Source of the DNA: Acidiphilium sp. 37-60-79
GTDB taxonomy: Bacteria; Pseudomonadota; Alphaproteobacteria; Acetobacterales; Acetobacteraceae
Assembly (NCBI GenBank): GCA_002279355.1
Contig: NCBV01000010.1
Span: 1 to 64,000 of the forward strand
Length of the DNA: 64,000 bases
Reading direction: 5' to 3'
Part shown: positions 54,572 to 64,000 of the stretch, one piece after another
Position numbering within the stretch: position 1 is the stretch's first letter
Layout: each line of letters starts with the position of its first letter
Notes under the pieces: model-generated
The model's input: only the letters and a program-made list of their open reading frames with translations
What the model was told of the DNA's origin: nothing
The model's database searches: none
Position numbers and translations under genes: made by a program

Positions 54572-55329
54572 GGTGCGAAGATCGGATACTTGACCTAAAC
54601 GCCCTGCTCGATCTCGAATTGTCGGATGCGGCGGCGACCGATTTGGTGCAGCATATATCAGCCTGTCCCGCTTGCGCGGCCGAGTTCGCAAGCCTTCTTT
54701 CGCTTCGCGGTAAGCTTGCTCGCCTCGTGCCCGTTGAAATGTTAGAACCGGCTTTGCTGCGCCGGTTGGACGTCGCCACCATCCCCCCCGCACCGGTTCA
54801 AGTGCGAACATGGTCTCGCCCATGGAGGTACCCTGCATTGTTCGGCGGCCTGACCGCTTTTGGCGGCTTCGCCGTAGCGACGGTGATGGTGCTGCTATTG
54901 TTGGTCGGCGGCCATCAAGCGCCAACAATCCGCGCCGTTGCCGATGCCGGACTGCGCCAAAGGATCCCCACTCAGGCCGTTTTGCTGGCGAATGATCGCC
55001 CCGGCGGCGCTGATGCCTGGTTCGCCCGGCGTCATTTGGCGCAACCGCCAGTGCCCAATTTGACGAAGGCGGGCTTCACGTTCGCCGGGTGCCGCACCGA
55101 CATTATTGCAGGCCATGCGGCGTCAATCCTGGTCTATCGGCAAGCCAAATCCGACATCACCCTCATCGTGTGGCCAGCCGATGGCGAGTCCGCCCATCCG
55201 GCTCGGATCGGTGCGGCAGCCGGCGAGACCGTAACATACTGGAATAATAAAACTTTAGAGTTTTGGGTTACCGGCAAGAAGCGAGGGGCGGTTCGGCGTT
55301 TCGCCGCCGCCTATCGAACAAAAACATGA
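54568..55329 (+). CDS. Membrane anti-sigma factor with zinc-binding domain
   Basis: The 253 residues start with a zf-HC2-type anti-sigma domain (MRCEDRILDLNALLDLELSDAAATDLVQHISACPACAAEF) with His and the CxxC pair that bind zinc and clamp the sigma factor. One membrane helix follows (GGFAVATVMVLLLLVGG, residues about 97-113) with a periplasmic C-terminal domain of about 135 residues containing KAGFTFAGCRTDI. The gene is translationally coupled to the sigma gene, the usual stoichiometric arrangement. The periplasmic domain probably senses the stress handled by the cupredoxin and phosphoesterase. Confidence 0.88.
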   Translation: MRCEDRILDLNALLDLELSDAAATDLVQHISACPACAAEFASLLSLRGKLARLVPVEMLEPALLRRLDVATIPPAPVQVRTWSRPWRYPALFGGLTAFGGFAVATVMVLLLLVGGHQAPTIRAVADAGLRQRIPTQAVLLANDRPGGADAWFARRHLAQPPVPNLTKAGFTFAGCRTDIIAGHAASILVYRQAKSDITLIVWPADGESAHPARIGAAAGETVTYWNNKTLEFWVTGKKRGAVRRFAAAYRTKT

Positions 55330-55336
55330 TCCGCTG

Positions 55337-55673
55337 GGCCCCACCTTGTCCGCGTTCGATCGGCCGCCAGATAAATCGCAACAACCCCCGGTAACGAAGC
55401 CGCCGCCTTGGTATCAATCGCGATAATCTCGGCATTGGTGTGTGGCGAGCGCAAAATAAGCACATGCAGCGCGCCGGGCTGGTTCACATCATCGGTGTAG
55501 GTGCCATGTCCTTTGATCAGCCGCACATCCTCGACGCGCTTGACCGGCTGCGCCATCCCCAATTAATGCAAGATCACCTGAGCGCCGATCGCGATTGCGA
55601 TCAGCGCTGCAAACTAACGACCAGGATATGGCGTTACCGCAAAAATACAATAGCGCCGCGCTCGCCGCGCAGG
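55337..55673 (-). pseudogene. Diverged direct repeat, copy B: coxL 5' fragment (pseudogene) and upstream region
   Basis: On the minus strand the frame from 55556 (MAQPVKRVEDVRLIKGHGTY) reproduces the coxL N-terminus with mostly conservative changes (HTNAE for HAHAE, ASLPGVVAIYLAAD for EALPGVIAIYTAAD). It shifts frame after AAD near 55370 and ends at the anti-sigma gene. The upstream part, including the ATGGCGTTACCGC start at 55628, is also retained up to about 55673, where gadC ends. The divergence pattern suggests a decayed paralogue rather than a recent copy. The ~350-base gap holds nothing else. Confidence 0.85.
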
Positions 55674-55680
55674 CCCGAGT

Positions 55681-57174
55681 TCAACGCGGCGCTGCAACCG
55701 GCAGAACCGGCTTTCGCGACCAGCTTGGCTGGCGCATCTGATGCAAAACCAGCGGCACACCACAGAAAAACACCGTGCCCACGACCACCAGCGTCACATA
55801 CAACACGGGTGAGCCAACGGGTAATTGATCGGGCGGGAAAAACGCCACGACAAAACTGAACAACACGCCAACAAAGCCCACCCCGGCCACCAGCCACATG
55901 CCCGGCAAGCCCCCCGGCACCCGAAACGGCCGCGCCAGTGCGGGCTGACTGTAGCGCAATCGGATCGCCGCCGCATACATCAACATATAAGCAATCAAAT
56001 AGAGCGCGATGGTCATCGCCGAGACCAGAAAAAATACCACGGAGACGTCCTTGATCACAAAGTATAGGCTCGACATGATGGTGACAATCACGCCCTGCAC
56101 CAGCAAAATATGGGTCGGCATGCCGTTTTTGTTCTTGGCATGCAGAATCGGTGGTAATTCCCCATCATTCGCCGTTGCCAACAGCCCCTTGCTTGGGCTG
56201 CCGAGCCAGGCGAACACGCCGCTGATCGCGCCAATACCGACCAGGAATGACAGCAGCGCCGTCAGCCAACCTTGATGCCACAAATTACTGATCACCGCGG
56301 CAAAAGCCTCAAACACGCCCGCCTGCATCGAGATTTTTTGATAGGACACAATCGCTGCAATCGGCACTGCGCCAAGCGCAAAAATCAACAGCGAAATAAT
56401 CGCCGCAAGCCCAATCGCCGCCGGATATGATGTGCTCGGCTTGTCCATGTCCAAAACATGTACCGCCTGCACCTCAACGCCCGCAAATAACAGCACAATC
56501 CCGGCCAGAAACGCAATCGTGCCAAGCCCGCTGATCGCCGGCCAGAACCTTGCATGCCCCTGCAAGGACAAGGCCGGATCGGTCAAATGCTGCCACGCAA
56601 TCGGGTGGCCGGTCATTACCCAATAAATCCCCAACCCCACCAGCACCAAGCCCGGCCCGATCGTGCCGATCACAAAGGTCCAGTTGGTCACTTTAGCGAA
56701 AATCTCGACCCCGCGCAGCACCACAAACGTCGCCAACCAATAGGCAATGATGCAGAACAGTCCGACATAAATACCATTATCCGCCATTGCCGGTCGGCCA
56801 ATCGTGTAGGCCAGCGCCGCCGCCGCAAAGGTCAGCGCCACCGGATACCAGACAACGTTTTGAATCCATTGCAGCCAGATCGCCAAAAATCCCCAGCGCT
56901 TGCCAAACGCGGCGGTAACCCAGGCATAAATTCCGCCATTTTTGTCAGCAAACGCCCCGCCTAACTCTGCGGACACGAGCGAGGCTGGGATCAGATATAA
57001 AATCACCGCGAAGCCCAAATAAGCAAACATGGTCATTTCTTCTTTGGCAATCAGCGGCAAGCCCCGCAGGCTGGTCACCACCGCAGCCGCCGTCATCAGC
57101 GCAATCGCGCCAACGCTAAGTTTTGCGGTTTTCGTCTTCGGGACGACTTTAGGCGAACTAACGGGTTGGTCCAT
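55681..57174 (-). CDS. gadC: APC-family amino acid permease, glutamate/GABA antiporter
   Basis: The 497 residues form twelve membrane helices of the APC superfamily: LSVGAIALMTAAAVVTSLRGLP opening, GGIYAWVTAAFGKRWGFLAIWLQWIQ (substrate-binding part), FAGVEVQAVHVLDMDKPSTSYPAA and FLVGIGAISGVFAWLGSPSKGLLATA are typical of GadC. It exports GABA in exchange for glutamate and so completes the proton-consuming cycle begun by the decarboxylase 28 bases upstream. The C-terminal plug known from E. coli GadC is reduced to a short basic tail (WSRKPVLPVAAPR). Confidence 0.92.
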   Translation of the reverse strand: MDQPVSSPKVVPKTKTAKLSVGAIALMTAAAVVTSLRGLPLIAKEEMTMFAYLGFAVILYLIPASLVSAELGGAFADKNGGIYAWVTAAFGKRWGFLAIWLQWIQNVVWYPVALTFAAAALAYTIGRPAMADNGIYVGLFCIIAYWLATFVVLRGVEIFAKVTNWTFVIGTIGPGLVLVGLGIYWVMTGHPIAWQHLTDPALSLQGHARFWPAISGLGTIAFLAGIVLLFAGVEVQAVHVLDMDKPSTSYPAAIGLAAIISLLIFALGAVPIAAIVSYQKISMQAGVFEAFAAVISNLWHQGWLTALLSFLVGIGAISGVFAWLGSPSKGLLATANDGELPPILHAKNKNGMPTHILLVQGVIVTIMSSLYFVIKDVSVVFFLVSAMTIALYLIAYMLMYAAAIRLRYSQPALARPFRVPGGLPGMWLVAGVGFVGVLFSFVVAFFPPDQLPVGSPVLYVTLVVVGTVFFCGVPLVLHQMRQPSWSRKPVLPVAAPR

Positions 57175-57202
57175 GGGGAACGCTCCTGTTCAACGGGCGA
57201 TA

Positions 57203-58636
57203 TTAATGAGCGATGTCAGCGGGCAACCGCGCAACGGCGCTATGGGTAAAGCCACCGCCTTCAGCTTCGGTGATCGGCGTGCTCGGCGCATGATGCTGCA
57301 AATGGGTGATCGAGCGCGCAAAATCCTCTAACAACATATCCGCCATATCGCGGCTGAAGCCGTGGCGGATCAGCAGCCGCATCACCACCACATCTTCAAT
57401 ATTCGCCAGCATCGTATAAGCCGCCGCCTGCCAGCCCCGGGTGCGCAGCCGGTCCGACAAATCAAACAAGCTATAGCCCGGATCGGCCCCGTCCTTGATG
57501 CTCCAGGAAATCGCCGGAATCCCATCGTGCGGATTGCCATCGAACGCGAGTTCAAAGGGCCCGAGCTTGGTAATTTCGCGGCCAATATATTGCGCCGTGT
57601 CATAGGCATTTTGATGAATTCGCCGATAACCCTCGCGGCCCAGACGGAGAAACAGATAATATTGCGAAATAATCTGTCCGCCGGGGCGAGAAAAATTCAG
57701 CGCAAATGTGGGCATATGCCCGCCTAGATAATTAACATCGAAAATCAATTCCTTCGGCAAATCTGTGCTGTCGCGCCATACAACCCAACCCACGCCTAAC
57801 GGTGCCATGCCGAATTTATGCCCCGATCCGTTGATCGAGCGCACACGCGGCAGCCGAAAATCCCAAACCAAATCCGGCGTTACAAACGGCGCGATAAACC
57901 CGCCCGAGGCCGCATCGACATGCATCGGAATATCAAGCCCGCCTTTGGCGGCCAGCGCATCCAATGCCGCCGCAATCTCCGCCACCGGCTCATATTGGCA
58001 GGTAAACGTCACGCCAAAAGTCGGCATCACGCCGATGGTGTTTTCATCGGTGCGTTTCAGCACTTCCTCAGGCGTCATGCTCAGACGCCCGCGCTCCAGC
58101 GGAATCTCGCGTAACTCAACATCGAAATAGCGGGCAAATTTATGCCAGCACACCTGCACCGGCCCGGTAATCAAATTAGGCTTGTCATAAGCTTTGCCAG
58201 CGAGCTTGCGCCGCTGGCGCCATTGCCATTTCAGCGCCAAGCCGCCCAGCATTGCTGCTTCGCTCGATCCGGTGGTCGAACAGCCAATGGTGTTGGCCGC
58301 TTGCGGCGAATTCCATAAATCGGCCAAAATATGCACACAACGATTTTCGATCTCGGCGGTGGCCGGATATTCGTCTTTATCGATCATGTTTTTATCGATC
58401 GAGGCATCCATCAAGCGATGAATTTCATCATCAAGATAGGTCGTGCAAAACGTCGCCAGATTTTGCCGCGCATTGCCATCGAGCATCAGCTCATCGCGCA
58501 CCAACGCCATGGCAATATCCGCTCGCAATTCACCCGAAGGCATCTTATATTTCGGCACCGCCGCATCGGTTTGCCGACTGCCGTAGATATCGGCGTCAAT
58601 GTCCTCACGAATTGCGTTTTTCTCATGCAGGGCCAT
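57203..58636 (-). CDS. gadB: Glutamate decarboxylase
   Basis: This 477-residue PLP enzyme turns glutamate into GABA while consuming a cytoplasmic proton. [38 protein letters not shown], and [21 protein letters not shown] with the PLP Lys are all conserved. N-terminal residues about 15-45 ([19 protein letters not shown]) and a C-terminal His-containing tail (residues 450-477) match the pH-switching ends of GadB. With gadC it makes a classical acid-resistance pair, consistent with an acid habitat. The start ATG at 58636 follows the divergent rimP intergenic region. Confidence 0.95.
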   Translation of the reverse strand: MALHEKNAIREDIDADIYGSRQTDAAVPKYKMPSGELRADIAMALVRDELMLDGNARQNLATFCTTYLDDEIHRLMDASIDKNMIDKDEYPATAEIENRCVHILADLWNSPQAANTIGCSTTGSSEAAMLGGLALKWQWRQRRKLAGKAYDKPNLITGPVQVCWHKFARYFDVELREIPLERGRLSMTPEEVLKRTDENTIGVMPTFGVTFTCQYEPVAEIAAALDALAAKGGLDIPMHVDAASGGFIAPFVTPDLVWDFRLPRVRSINGSGHKFGMAPLGVGWVVWRDSTDLPKELIFDVNYLGGHMPTFALNFSRPGGQIISQYYLFLRLGREGYRRIHQNAYDTAQYIGREITKLGPFELAFDGNPHDGIPAISWSIKDGADPGYSLFDLSDRLRTRGWQAAAYTMLANIEDVVVMRLLIRHGFSRDMADMLLEDFARSITHLQHHAPSTPITEAEGGGFTHSAVARLPADIAH

Positions 58637-58854
58637 GTAAAATTCTCCGCTGGGTCACCGTGTCGGGCTGGTCTTGTTGCGTTGGCCTATCATGGCGCGT
58701 CGCCCCCCGGCAGGCTCGGACATTACGTAGAATAATCACGCCAGCCCAACGGAACGTGGAGACCCGCTACCGTTTGCCCCCCCCCGCCCCAAGCCCCTTG
58801 CCCCGCCGCCTTATTCGGCGTAAGGTGCTAAAAATCACGCTCCTGCCCGTTCGG

Positions 58855-58881
58855 AGGTGGCCTTAACGGGCCGCCTTTTTT
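58855..58881 (+). terminator. Terminator-like hairpin in the rimP-nusA leader
   Basis: On the plus strand AGGTGGCC (58855-58862) pairs with GGCCGCCT (58869-58876) around a six-base loop and is followed by six Ts (58876-58881), a textbook intrinsic terminator. It lies 34 bases upstream of the rimP ATG and downstream of no other rightward gene, so it may act as an attenuator of the nusA operon. The rest of the gap 58637-58854 contains a C-rich tract (58775-58800) and no gene. Confidence 0.7.
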
Positions 58882-58914
58882 ATTGGGCGGTGCGTCAGTT
58901 TGCGAGTTGATCCG

Positions 58915-59439
58915 ATGCATGAGACCCGTCCGTCCCATACCGGCCTTGAAGGCCGAATTGCCGATATGATCATGCCTGGCCTCGAAGCGCAGGGCTATGA
59001 GCTCGTGCGCGTCTCGATCATCGGGCGGCAGCGGCCAACCGTGCAAATCATGGCGGACCGGGTGGATGGCAGCCAGATCAGCGTCGAAGATTGCGAAAAA
59101 ATCAGCCATTTGGTCTCCGCCCGGCTCGATGTCGAAGACCCGATTGAGGGCGCGTGGACGCTGGAAGTCAGTTCCGCCGGGATCGACCGGCCTTTGACCC
59201 GGCTAAAAGATTGGGTCCGGTTCGCCGGCCATTTGGCCCGCATCGATATGGCGGTGCCAACCATGCAAGGCCGCAAGCGCCTAACCGGCACAATTCTCGG
59301 CGCGGAAGCGGGCGTGGCCCAGCTGAAGCTCGATACCGGCGAGACGATTGAGGTGAATTTGGCCGATGTCCAGCGCGCCCGGCTGGTGCTCACCGATGAA
59401 TTGATCCGCGCGACGGCGCAGCCGCCGGCCGCGAACTAA
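58915..59439 (+). CDS. rimP: Ribosome maturation factor RimP
   Basis: RimP assists 30S maturation. The ATG at 58915 gives 174 residues; a TTG at 58900 is possible and adds five. The N-terminal domain ([39 protein letters not shown]) and the signature [40 protein letters not shown] are diagnostic. It heads the conserved rimP-nusA-ylxR-infB operon, 41 bases before nusA. Regulation through the terminator-like hairpin just upstream is likely. Confidence 0.95.
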   Translation: MHETRPSHTGLEGRIADMIMPGLEAQGYELVRVSIIGRQRPTVQIMADRVDGSQISVEDCEKISHLVSARLDVEDPIEGAWTLEVSSAGIDRPLTRLKDWVRFAGHLARIDMAVPTMQGRKRLTGTILGAEAGVAQLKLDTGETIEVNLADVQRARLVLTDELIRATAQPPAAN

Positions 59440-59480
59440 ACGCGTCAACACGATAGTTTTTAGGAAAAGCGAGACAGATC

Positions 59481-60995
59481 ATGGATACCGCAATAGCCCG
59501 CCCTGAATTGCTGCTGGTCGCCGACGCGGTGGCCCGCGAGAAGCAAATCGATCGCGAGGAAGTGCTGGAGGCGATGGAGCAGGCGATCCAGAAAGCCGGC
59601 CGCGCCAAATATGGCCATGAAAAGGATATTCGTGCCACGATCGACCGTAAAACCGGCGATGTCCGACTGTCGCGCTGGACCGAGGCGGTGGTCGCCGTGG
59701 AGAATGAGGAAACCCAAATTCCGCTCCATATCGCGAAAAAATTCAAACCCGATATCGAGCTCGGCGGGCATCTGGTCGATCCGCTGCCGCCGATCGATTT
59801 CGGCCGCATCGCCGCACAAACCGCCAAGCAGGTCATCGTCCAGCGCGTACGCGAATATGAACGCAAGCGCCAATATGACGAGTTCAAAGACCGCGTGGGC
59901 GAAATCATCACCGGCACCGTCAAGCGCACGGAGTATGGGAATTTGATGGTCGATCTCAGCCGCGCCGAGGCATTGCTGCGCCGCGACGAAACCATCCCGC
60001 GCGAAAATTTCCAAAATGGCGACCGCGTTCGGGCGTTCATTTACGATGTGCGCGATGAATTGCGCGGCCCGCAAATTTTTCTCTCGCGCACGCATCCGGG
60101 CTTCCTCGCCAAATTATTCGCGCAAGAAGTGCCGGAAATTTACGAGGGTATCATCGAAATCAAAGCGGTCGCGCGTGATCCGGGTTCGCGGGCGAAAATG
60201 GCGGTCATTTCGCGCGATTCCTCGATTGACCCGGTCGGCGCCTGCGTGGGTATGCGCGGCTCGCGGGTGCAAGCGGTCGTGGCGGAATTGCAGGGCGAGA
60301 AAATCGACATCATCCCCTGGAGCCCGAACCCCGCAACCTTCGTGGTCAACGCCTTAGCACCCGCCGAGGTGACCAAAGTGGTGATCGATGAAGAAGGCGG
60401 CAAAGTGGAAGTGGTGGTGCCCGATTCCCAGCTTTCCCTGGCGATTGGTCGGCGGGGCCAGAATGTGCGCCTCGCCTCGCAACTCACACGCTGGGATATC
60501 GATATTCTGACCGAGGCGGAAGAAGGCGAACGCCGTCAGGAAGAGTTCCGTCGGCGCAGCGGCCTGTTCGTCGAGGCGCTGGACGTGGATGATGTGATCG
60601 CGGGCTTGTTAGTGACTGAAGGCTTTGAAGGGATTGAGGATTTGGCGAACACACCGATTGAGGATTTGGCAGAAATCGAGGGTTTTGATGAAGCCATCGG
60701 CACCGAATTGCAGCGCCGGGCCATCGTCGCACTCGAGCGCCGCGCCGCCGAGCACGAGGAACAGCGCCAAGCCTTGGGCGTGAGCGACGCGCTGGTCGCC
60801 ATCGATGGGCTAACCCCCACCATGCTGGTGGCCCTCGGCGAGGCGAAAATCCGCACGCTCGATGATCTGGCCGATCTGGCAAGCGATGAGCTGATCGAAA
60901 TCGTCGGCAAGCCGAACATGGATGAAGCCACCGCCAACGCCATCATCATGGGTGCTCGCGCCCATTGGTTCGAAGGGGACAACCAAGCTGGCTGA
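59481..60995 (+). CDS. nusA: Transcription termination/antitermination factor NusA
   Basis: This 504-residue protein has the N-terminal RNA polymerase-binding domain ([17 protein letters not shown]), an S1 domain ([27 protein letters not shown]), two KH domains ([51 protein letters not shown]), and C-terminal helix-hairpin acidic repeats ([22 protein letters not shown] and after). It modulates pausing, termination and antitermination. Length is normal for alphaproteobacteria. Confidence 0.97.
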   Translation: MDTAIARPELLLVADAVAREKQIDREEVLEAMEQAIQKAGRAKYGHEKDIRATIDRKTGDVRLSRWTEAVVAVENEETQIPLHIAKKFKPDIELGGHLVDPLPPIDFGRIAAQTAKQVIVQRVREYERKRQYDEFKDRVGEIITGTVKRTEYGNLMVDLSRAEALLRRDETIPRENFQNGDRVRAFIYDVRDELRGPQIFLSRTHPGFLAKLFAQEVPEIYEGIIEIKAVARDPGSRAKMAVISRDSSIDPVGACVGMRGSRVQAVVAELQGEKIDIIPWSPNPATFVVNALAPAEVTKVVIDEEGGKVEVVVPDSQLSLAIGRRGQNVRLASQLTRWDIDILTEAEEGERRQEEFRRRSGLFVEALDVDDVIAGLLVTEGFEGIEDLANTPIEDLAEIEGFDEAIGTELQRRAIVALERRAAEHEEQRQALGVSDALVAIDGLTPTMLVALGEAKIRTLDDLADLASDELIEIVGKPNMDEATANAIIMGARAHWFEGDNQAG

Positions 60996-61704
60996 GTCCA
61001 TCGCCCCATCACTGGACACGCACGACCACGCGGCTGATCTCGATCTGCCGGATCTGCCGGATCTGCCGGATCTGGATGATCCGCGTGCGCCGGAGCGCCG
61101 CTGCCTAGTCACCCGCCAAGCCAGCACACGAGCGGCGATGCTGCGTTTCGTTGTGGCCCCGGATCGATCGCTGGTGTTTGACGCGCCCGCAACCCTGCCG
61201 GGACGCGGATTATGGTTGAGTGCGCGGCGCGATGTGATACAGGAAGCGTTGAAGCGTCGGGTGTTCCAGCGCGCAGCTGGACGGTCGTTCAATATCCCGG
61301 CTCTCACTGTCCCGGATGATTTGGCCGATCGCGTGGTATTCGCTCTGCGCGACCGGTTGACCGCATCGCTCGGTTTGGCGCGGCGGGCCGGGCAGGCGAT
61401 TGGCGGATTTGAAAAAGCGCGTGAGGCTTTGGCCGCAGGGCGCTGTGCGGTGCTGGTTGGCGCCGCCGATGGCAGCGTGGCGGAGCGGGGGCGGGTGCTG
61501 CAAGGGCGCGATGTTCCCGTGCTCGACCTGCTGGATGCGGCGACGTTGGGTGCCGTTTTCGGCCGTGACGCGATTGTGCATGTTGCCCTGGCGCCGGGGC
61601 GGCTTGCCGCGATGATTTTGACGGACGCAACCCGGTTGCGCGGGGTTCTGCCCGGGCAGGGCGTTGCGCCGGGCGTGCAGAGCGGGCAGAGAGACGCCGG
61701 ATGA
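60922..61704 (+). CDS. ylxR: YlxR (DUF448) RNA-binding domain fused to an L7Ae-like domain
   Basis: The YlxR part is RRCLVTRQASTRAAMLRFVVAPDRSLVFDAPATLPGRGLWLSARRD. The second half (SLGLARRAGQAIGGFEKAREALAAGRCAVLVGAADGS) is an L7Ae/YlxQ-like RNA-binding fold; the fusion is usual in alphaproteobacteria. The start is unclear: ATG at 60922 and GTG at 60952 lie inside nusA, while the only good ribosome site (GAAGGGG, 60972-60978) points to a CTG at 60988. Four GATCTGCCG-type 9-base repeats (61039-61077) encode an acidic DLP run before the YlxR domain. The function is nucleoid/ribosome related. Confidence 0.85.
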   Translation: MKPPPTPSSWVLAPIGSKGTTKLAESIAPSLDTHDHAADLDLPDLPDLPDLDDPRAPERRCLVTRQASTRAAMLRFVVAPDRSLVFDAPATLPGRGLWLSARRDVIQEALKRRVFQRAAGRSFNIPALTVPDDLADRVVFALRDRLTASLGLARRAGQAIGGFEKAREALAAGRCAVLVGAADGSVAERGRVLQGRDVPVLDLLDAATLGAVFGRDAIVHVALAPGRLAAMILTDATRLRGVLPGQGVAPGVQSGQRDAG

Positions 61705-61770
61705 CGACGGCGAATTCCGGATCAGCGGGGCTTCCCGCTGGTTGGACCTATCAATGACGGATCGGATTAT

Positions 61771-64000
61771 ATGAGCGACGATAAAGACCAAGGCGAAACC
61801 AAAGGCCGCTTGACGCTGCGGCCAGCCAATCGAACCGAAGTCGGCCGCACGGTCGATGCCGGGTCGGTGCGGCAAAGCTTTAGCCATGGGCGATCAAAAG
61901 TGGTGCAGGTCGAAGTGCGCAAAAAGCGCAGCATCGCCGCCCCTGCCGAGGCCGATCCCGCGCACCCCACCCCCCAAGGCGCACGCCCTGGAACGCACGC
62001 CACCAGCCCCGGCCCGGTTCCGCGTGCCTTGACCGAAACCGAACTGGCCGCCCGTCAGCGCGCTTTGGTCGAGCAGCGCGAGGTCGCCAAGCGCGAAGCT
62101 GAGCGCCGCGAGCAAGAAAAAATGTCCATCCTGTCCGCCGCGGAGGCCGCCCGCCGCAAGGCCGAGGAAGAGGCCCGTGTCACCGCCGAAGCCGCCCGCG
62201 CCGAGGCCGAGGCCGCCCGCGCCCAAGCCGAAATCGAAGCCAAAGCCATGACCGACGCGGTCACGGCTGCGCCGCACCCCGCCGACGCGAACGCCGACGA
62301 ACCGGCCGATGATACGCGTAACGCCAGCCAGGCCGGATCCGGCTCAACCGTCACCGATGACAGCATCGTCGCCAGCGAGCTGGTCGATAATGTCGCGCCG
62401 CTGCAACCGGCCAACCGAGTGCCGCCCGCTGCCCCGCCGCAGGCTCGCGCCCATGCCGAGCGCACGAATTTCAACCGCACCAATGGTGATCGCTCCGGTC
62501 CGTCGGATCGTAACGCCCCAGGTCGCCCGGCTCCCGGACGTGATGCAGGCCGCGATGCCGGTCGCGCCGCACCGCGCCGCGATGGCGTCGCTCCGGGCAA
62601 TACCGGGCCGAATAACGGCCCCGCCCGCCGCCCCGCCGCGCCGGGTAGTGCGCCGGTGCCGTCCGAAACCTTGCGGCTCAAACCCGGTCGTCCCGGTGGG
62701 CGCGATGATGATGACGAATCGCCCCGCGTTGCCCGCCGCCCCGGCGGCGGCGCAACCCCGGCGCGCAAGCCCGTGGCGCCGGTTGCCAAAAAACTTCCCG
62801 ATAACCGCCGCAGTGGCCGGATTGATGTGCAAGCCGCGCTGGAAGGCGAGGATGAACGCGTCCGCTCGCTCGCCTCGGTGCGCCGCCAGCGCGAGCGTGA
62901 ACGTCGGCAAGCCGAACTCGAAATGCTGCGCTCGGATCAGGTCCGCGTGGTGCGCGACGTCACCCTGCCGGATAATATCACCGTGCAAGACCTCGCCAGC
63001 CGCATGGCCGCCCGCGTGCCTGACGTGGTAAAAGCGTTGATGAAACTCGGCGTCATGGCTGCCGCCACCCAGTCAATCGATGCCGACACTGCTGAATTGG
63101 TGGTCAATGAATTCGGCCACCGGGCGCGCCGGGTATCAGAAAACGACGTGGAAATCGGCCTCGCCGGCGATACCGATCGTGACCAAGACATGCAGCCCCG
63201 CCCGCCCGTGGTCACCGTGATGGGCCATGTCGATCACGGCAAAACCAGTCTGCTCGATGCACTGCGCGCCAGCAGTGTGGCCGCCAGCGAAGCCGGTGGC
63301 ATCACCCAACATATCGGCGCTTATCAAGTCACCCTGCCGGATGGGGGCCGCATCACCTATATCGATACGCCCGGCCACGAAGCGTTCACCGCCATGCGCG
63401 CGCGCGGCGCCAGCGTGACCGATATCGTGATCCTGGTCGTTGCCGCCGATGACGGGGTCATGCCGCAAACCATCGAGGCGATTAAACACGCAAAAGCCTC
63501 CGGCGCGCCGATCATTGTCGCGATCAACAAAATCGATAAGCATGATGCGAATGCCGATCGGGTCCGCAACGAATTGCTCCAGCACGATATCGTGGTGGAA
63601 AGCATGGGCGGCGAAACCCAGGATGTCGAAGTCTCCGCACTCAAGCGCATCGGGCTTGAGGCATTGCAGGAAGCCATTTTGCTGCAAGCCGAAATCCTCG
63701 ATCTGCGCGCCAATCCGGATCGCCCGGCCGAAGGCACCGTGATCGAAGCGCGGCTGGATCGCGGTCGCGGCCCGGTCGCCACCGTGCTGGTGCAAAAAGG
63801 CACGCTGCGCCAGGGTGACATTGTGGTCGCGGGCGGCGAATCCGGCCGTGTCCGCGCCATGCTCGATGATCGTGGCCGCACCATCGCCGAGGCCGGTCCG
63901 TCCATGCCGGTCGAAGTGCTTGGCATGTCCGGCGTGCCCTCGGCAGGCGAGGTGATCGTGGTGGTCGAAAATGAAAGCCGGGCGCGCGAAATCGCCGAAT
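61771..64000 (+). CDS. infB: Translation initiation factor IF-2 (3' end beyond the window)
   Basis: The ATG at 61771 opens a frame that stays open to the window end (743 codons). A long variable N-terminus rich in Ala, Arg, Pro and Glu (residues about 1-400, with an EA/RR coiled segment near 85-160) precedes the IF2_N region and the GTPase domain with GHVDHGKTS (G1, 485-493), DTPGHEAF (G3) and NKIDK (G4). IF-2 brings fMet-tRNA to the 30S subunit. It is the distal gene of the rimP operon, 66 bases after ylxR. The C-terminal tRNA-binding domains are outside the window. Confidence 0.97.
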   Translation, partial: MSDDKDQGETKGRLTLRPANRTEVGRTVDAGSVRQSFSHGRSKVVQVEVRKKRSIAAPAEADPAHPTPQGARPGTHATSPGPVPRALTETELAARQRALVEQREVAKREAERREQEKMSILSAAEAARRKAEEEARVTAEAARAEAEAARAQAEIEAKAMTDAVTAAPHPADANADEPADDTRNASQAGSGSTVTDDSIVASELVDNVAPLQPANRVPPAAPPQARAHAERTNFNRTNGDRSGPSDRNAPGRPAPGRDAGRDAGRAAPRRDGVAPGNTGPNNGPARRPAAPGSAPVPSETLRLKPGRPGGRDDDDESPRVARRPGGGATPARKPVAPVAKKLPDNRRSGRIDVQAALEGEDERVRSLASVRRQRERERRQAELEMLRSDQVRVVRDVTLPDNITVQDLASRMAARVPDVVKALMKLGVMAAATQSIDADTAELVVNEFGHRARRVSENDVEIGLAGDTDRDQDMQPRPPVVTVMGHVDHGKTSLLDALRASSVAASEAGGITQHIGAYQVTLPDGGRITYIDTPGHEAFTAMRARGASVTDIVILVVAADDGVMPQTIEAIKHAKASGAPIIVAINKIDKHDANADRVRNELLQHDIVVESMGGETQDVEVSALKRIGLEALQEAILLQAEILDLRANPDRPAEGTVIEARLDRGRGPVATVLVQKGTLRQGDIVVAGGESGRVRAMLDDRGRTIAEAGPSMPVEVLGMSGVPSAGEVIVVVENESRAREIAE

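Noticed and set aside
58775..58800. C-rich tract as a functional motif
   Set aside because: No partner structure or known binding site recognised; probably low-complexity intergenic DNA.
1..64000. tRNA or rRNA genes, including one as island attachment site
   Set aside because: I scanned the gaps for cloverleaf-like segments and conserved rRNA stretches and saw none, although a covariance search would be needed to exclude them fully.

Overview
The window is a GC-rich chromosomal segment of an alphaproteobacterium, most likely an acidophilic member of the Acetobacteraceae (Acidiphilium/Acidocella-like). This rests on the rimP-nusA-ylxR-infB operon with a YlxR-L7Ae fusion, the gadB/gadC acid-resistance pair, DUF1489 and the general protein character. 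The taxonomic call is inference; no rRNA or tRNA gene was seen.

Bases 1-17.7 kb are accessory DNA. A type I-C CRISPR array (eight identical repeats, seven complete spacers, probably continuing left of the window) is followed by its leader and a complete leftward operon cas3-cas5-cas8c(with internal cas11c)-cas7-cas4-cas1-cas2. A truncated serine resolvase lies upstream. Next comes a tightly coupled leftward operon of five genes: a small HTH/coiled-coil protein, a RecD-like helicase, two tyrosine recombinases and a small DNA-binding protein. The last three match the GmtY-GmtZ-GmtX trio of 'gamma-mobile-trio' islands. It has a strong promoter with an overlapping dyad and almost no 5' leader. 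The simplest reading is a mobile defence island inserted just downstream of panB, with CRISPR-Cas as probable cargo.

Bases 17.7-25.8 kb are housekeeping genes: panB with a beta-carbonic anhydrase, motA/motB, a lipid-linked sugar transfer pair (GT39 plus GT2-GtrA) coupled to a peroxiredoxin, yqgE and a GNAT acetyltransferase.

Bases 26.0-39.7 kb, all on the plus strand, look like one surface/secretion locus: a type I secretion ABC transporter whose degenerate C39-like domain is split off as a separate overlapping ORF, an HlyD adaptor, a Sel1-repeat protein, a very large two-domain glycosyltransferase, a protein with ChW-like repeats, a GT4 glycosyltransferase, an agmatinase and a 629-residue Gly/Asn/Thr-rich beta-repeat protein that is the likely secreted substrate. 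Bases 39.8-42.8 kb hold a type III polyketide synthase/methyltransferase/FAD oxidoreductase operon resembling phenolic-lipid operons.

Bases 42.7-50.2 kb run leftward: thiE, a class I aldolase, an unknown gene, ftsK, amtB, an S49 peptidase and a DUF1489 gene. Bases 50.2-55.7 kb hold a lone CoxL-type molybdenum hydroxylase large subunit and an ECF sigma/anti-sigma/cupredoxin/metallophosphoesterase operon. That operon sits between two diverged direct copies of the coxL 5' region, the second a pseudogene fragment. The last part carries gadC-gadB (leftward) and rimP-nusA-ylxR-infB (rightward, infB cut by the window end), with an intrinsic-terminator-like hairpin in the rimP leader.
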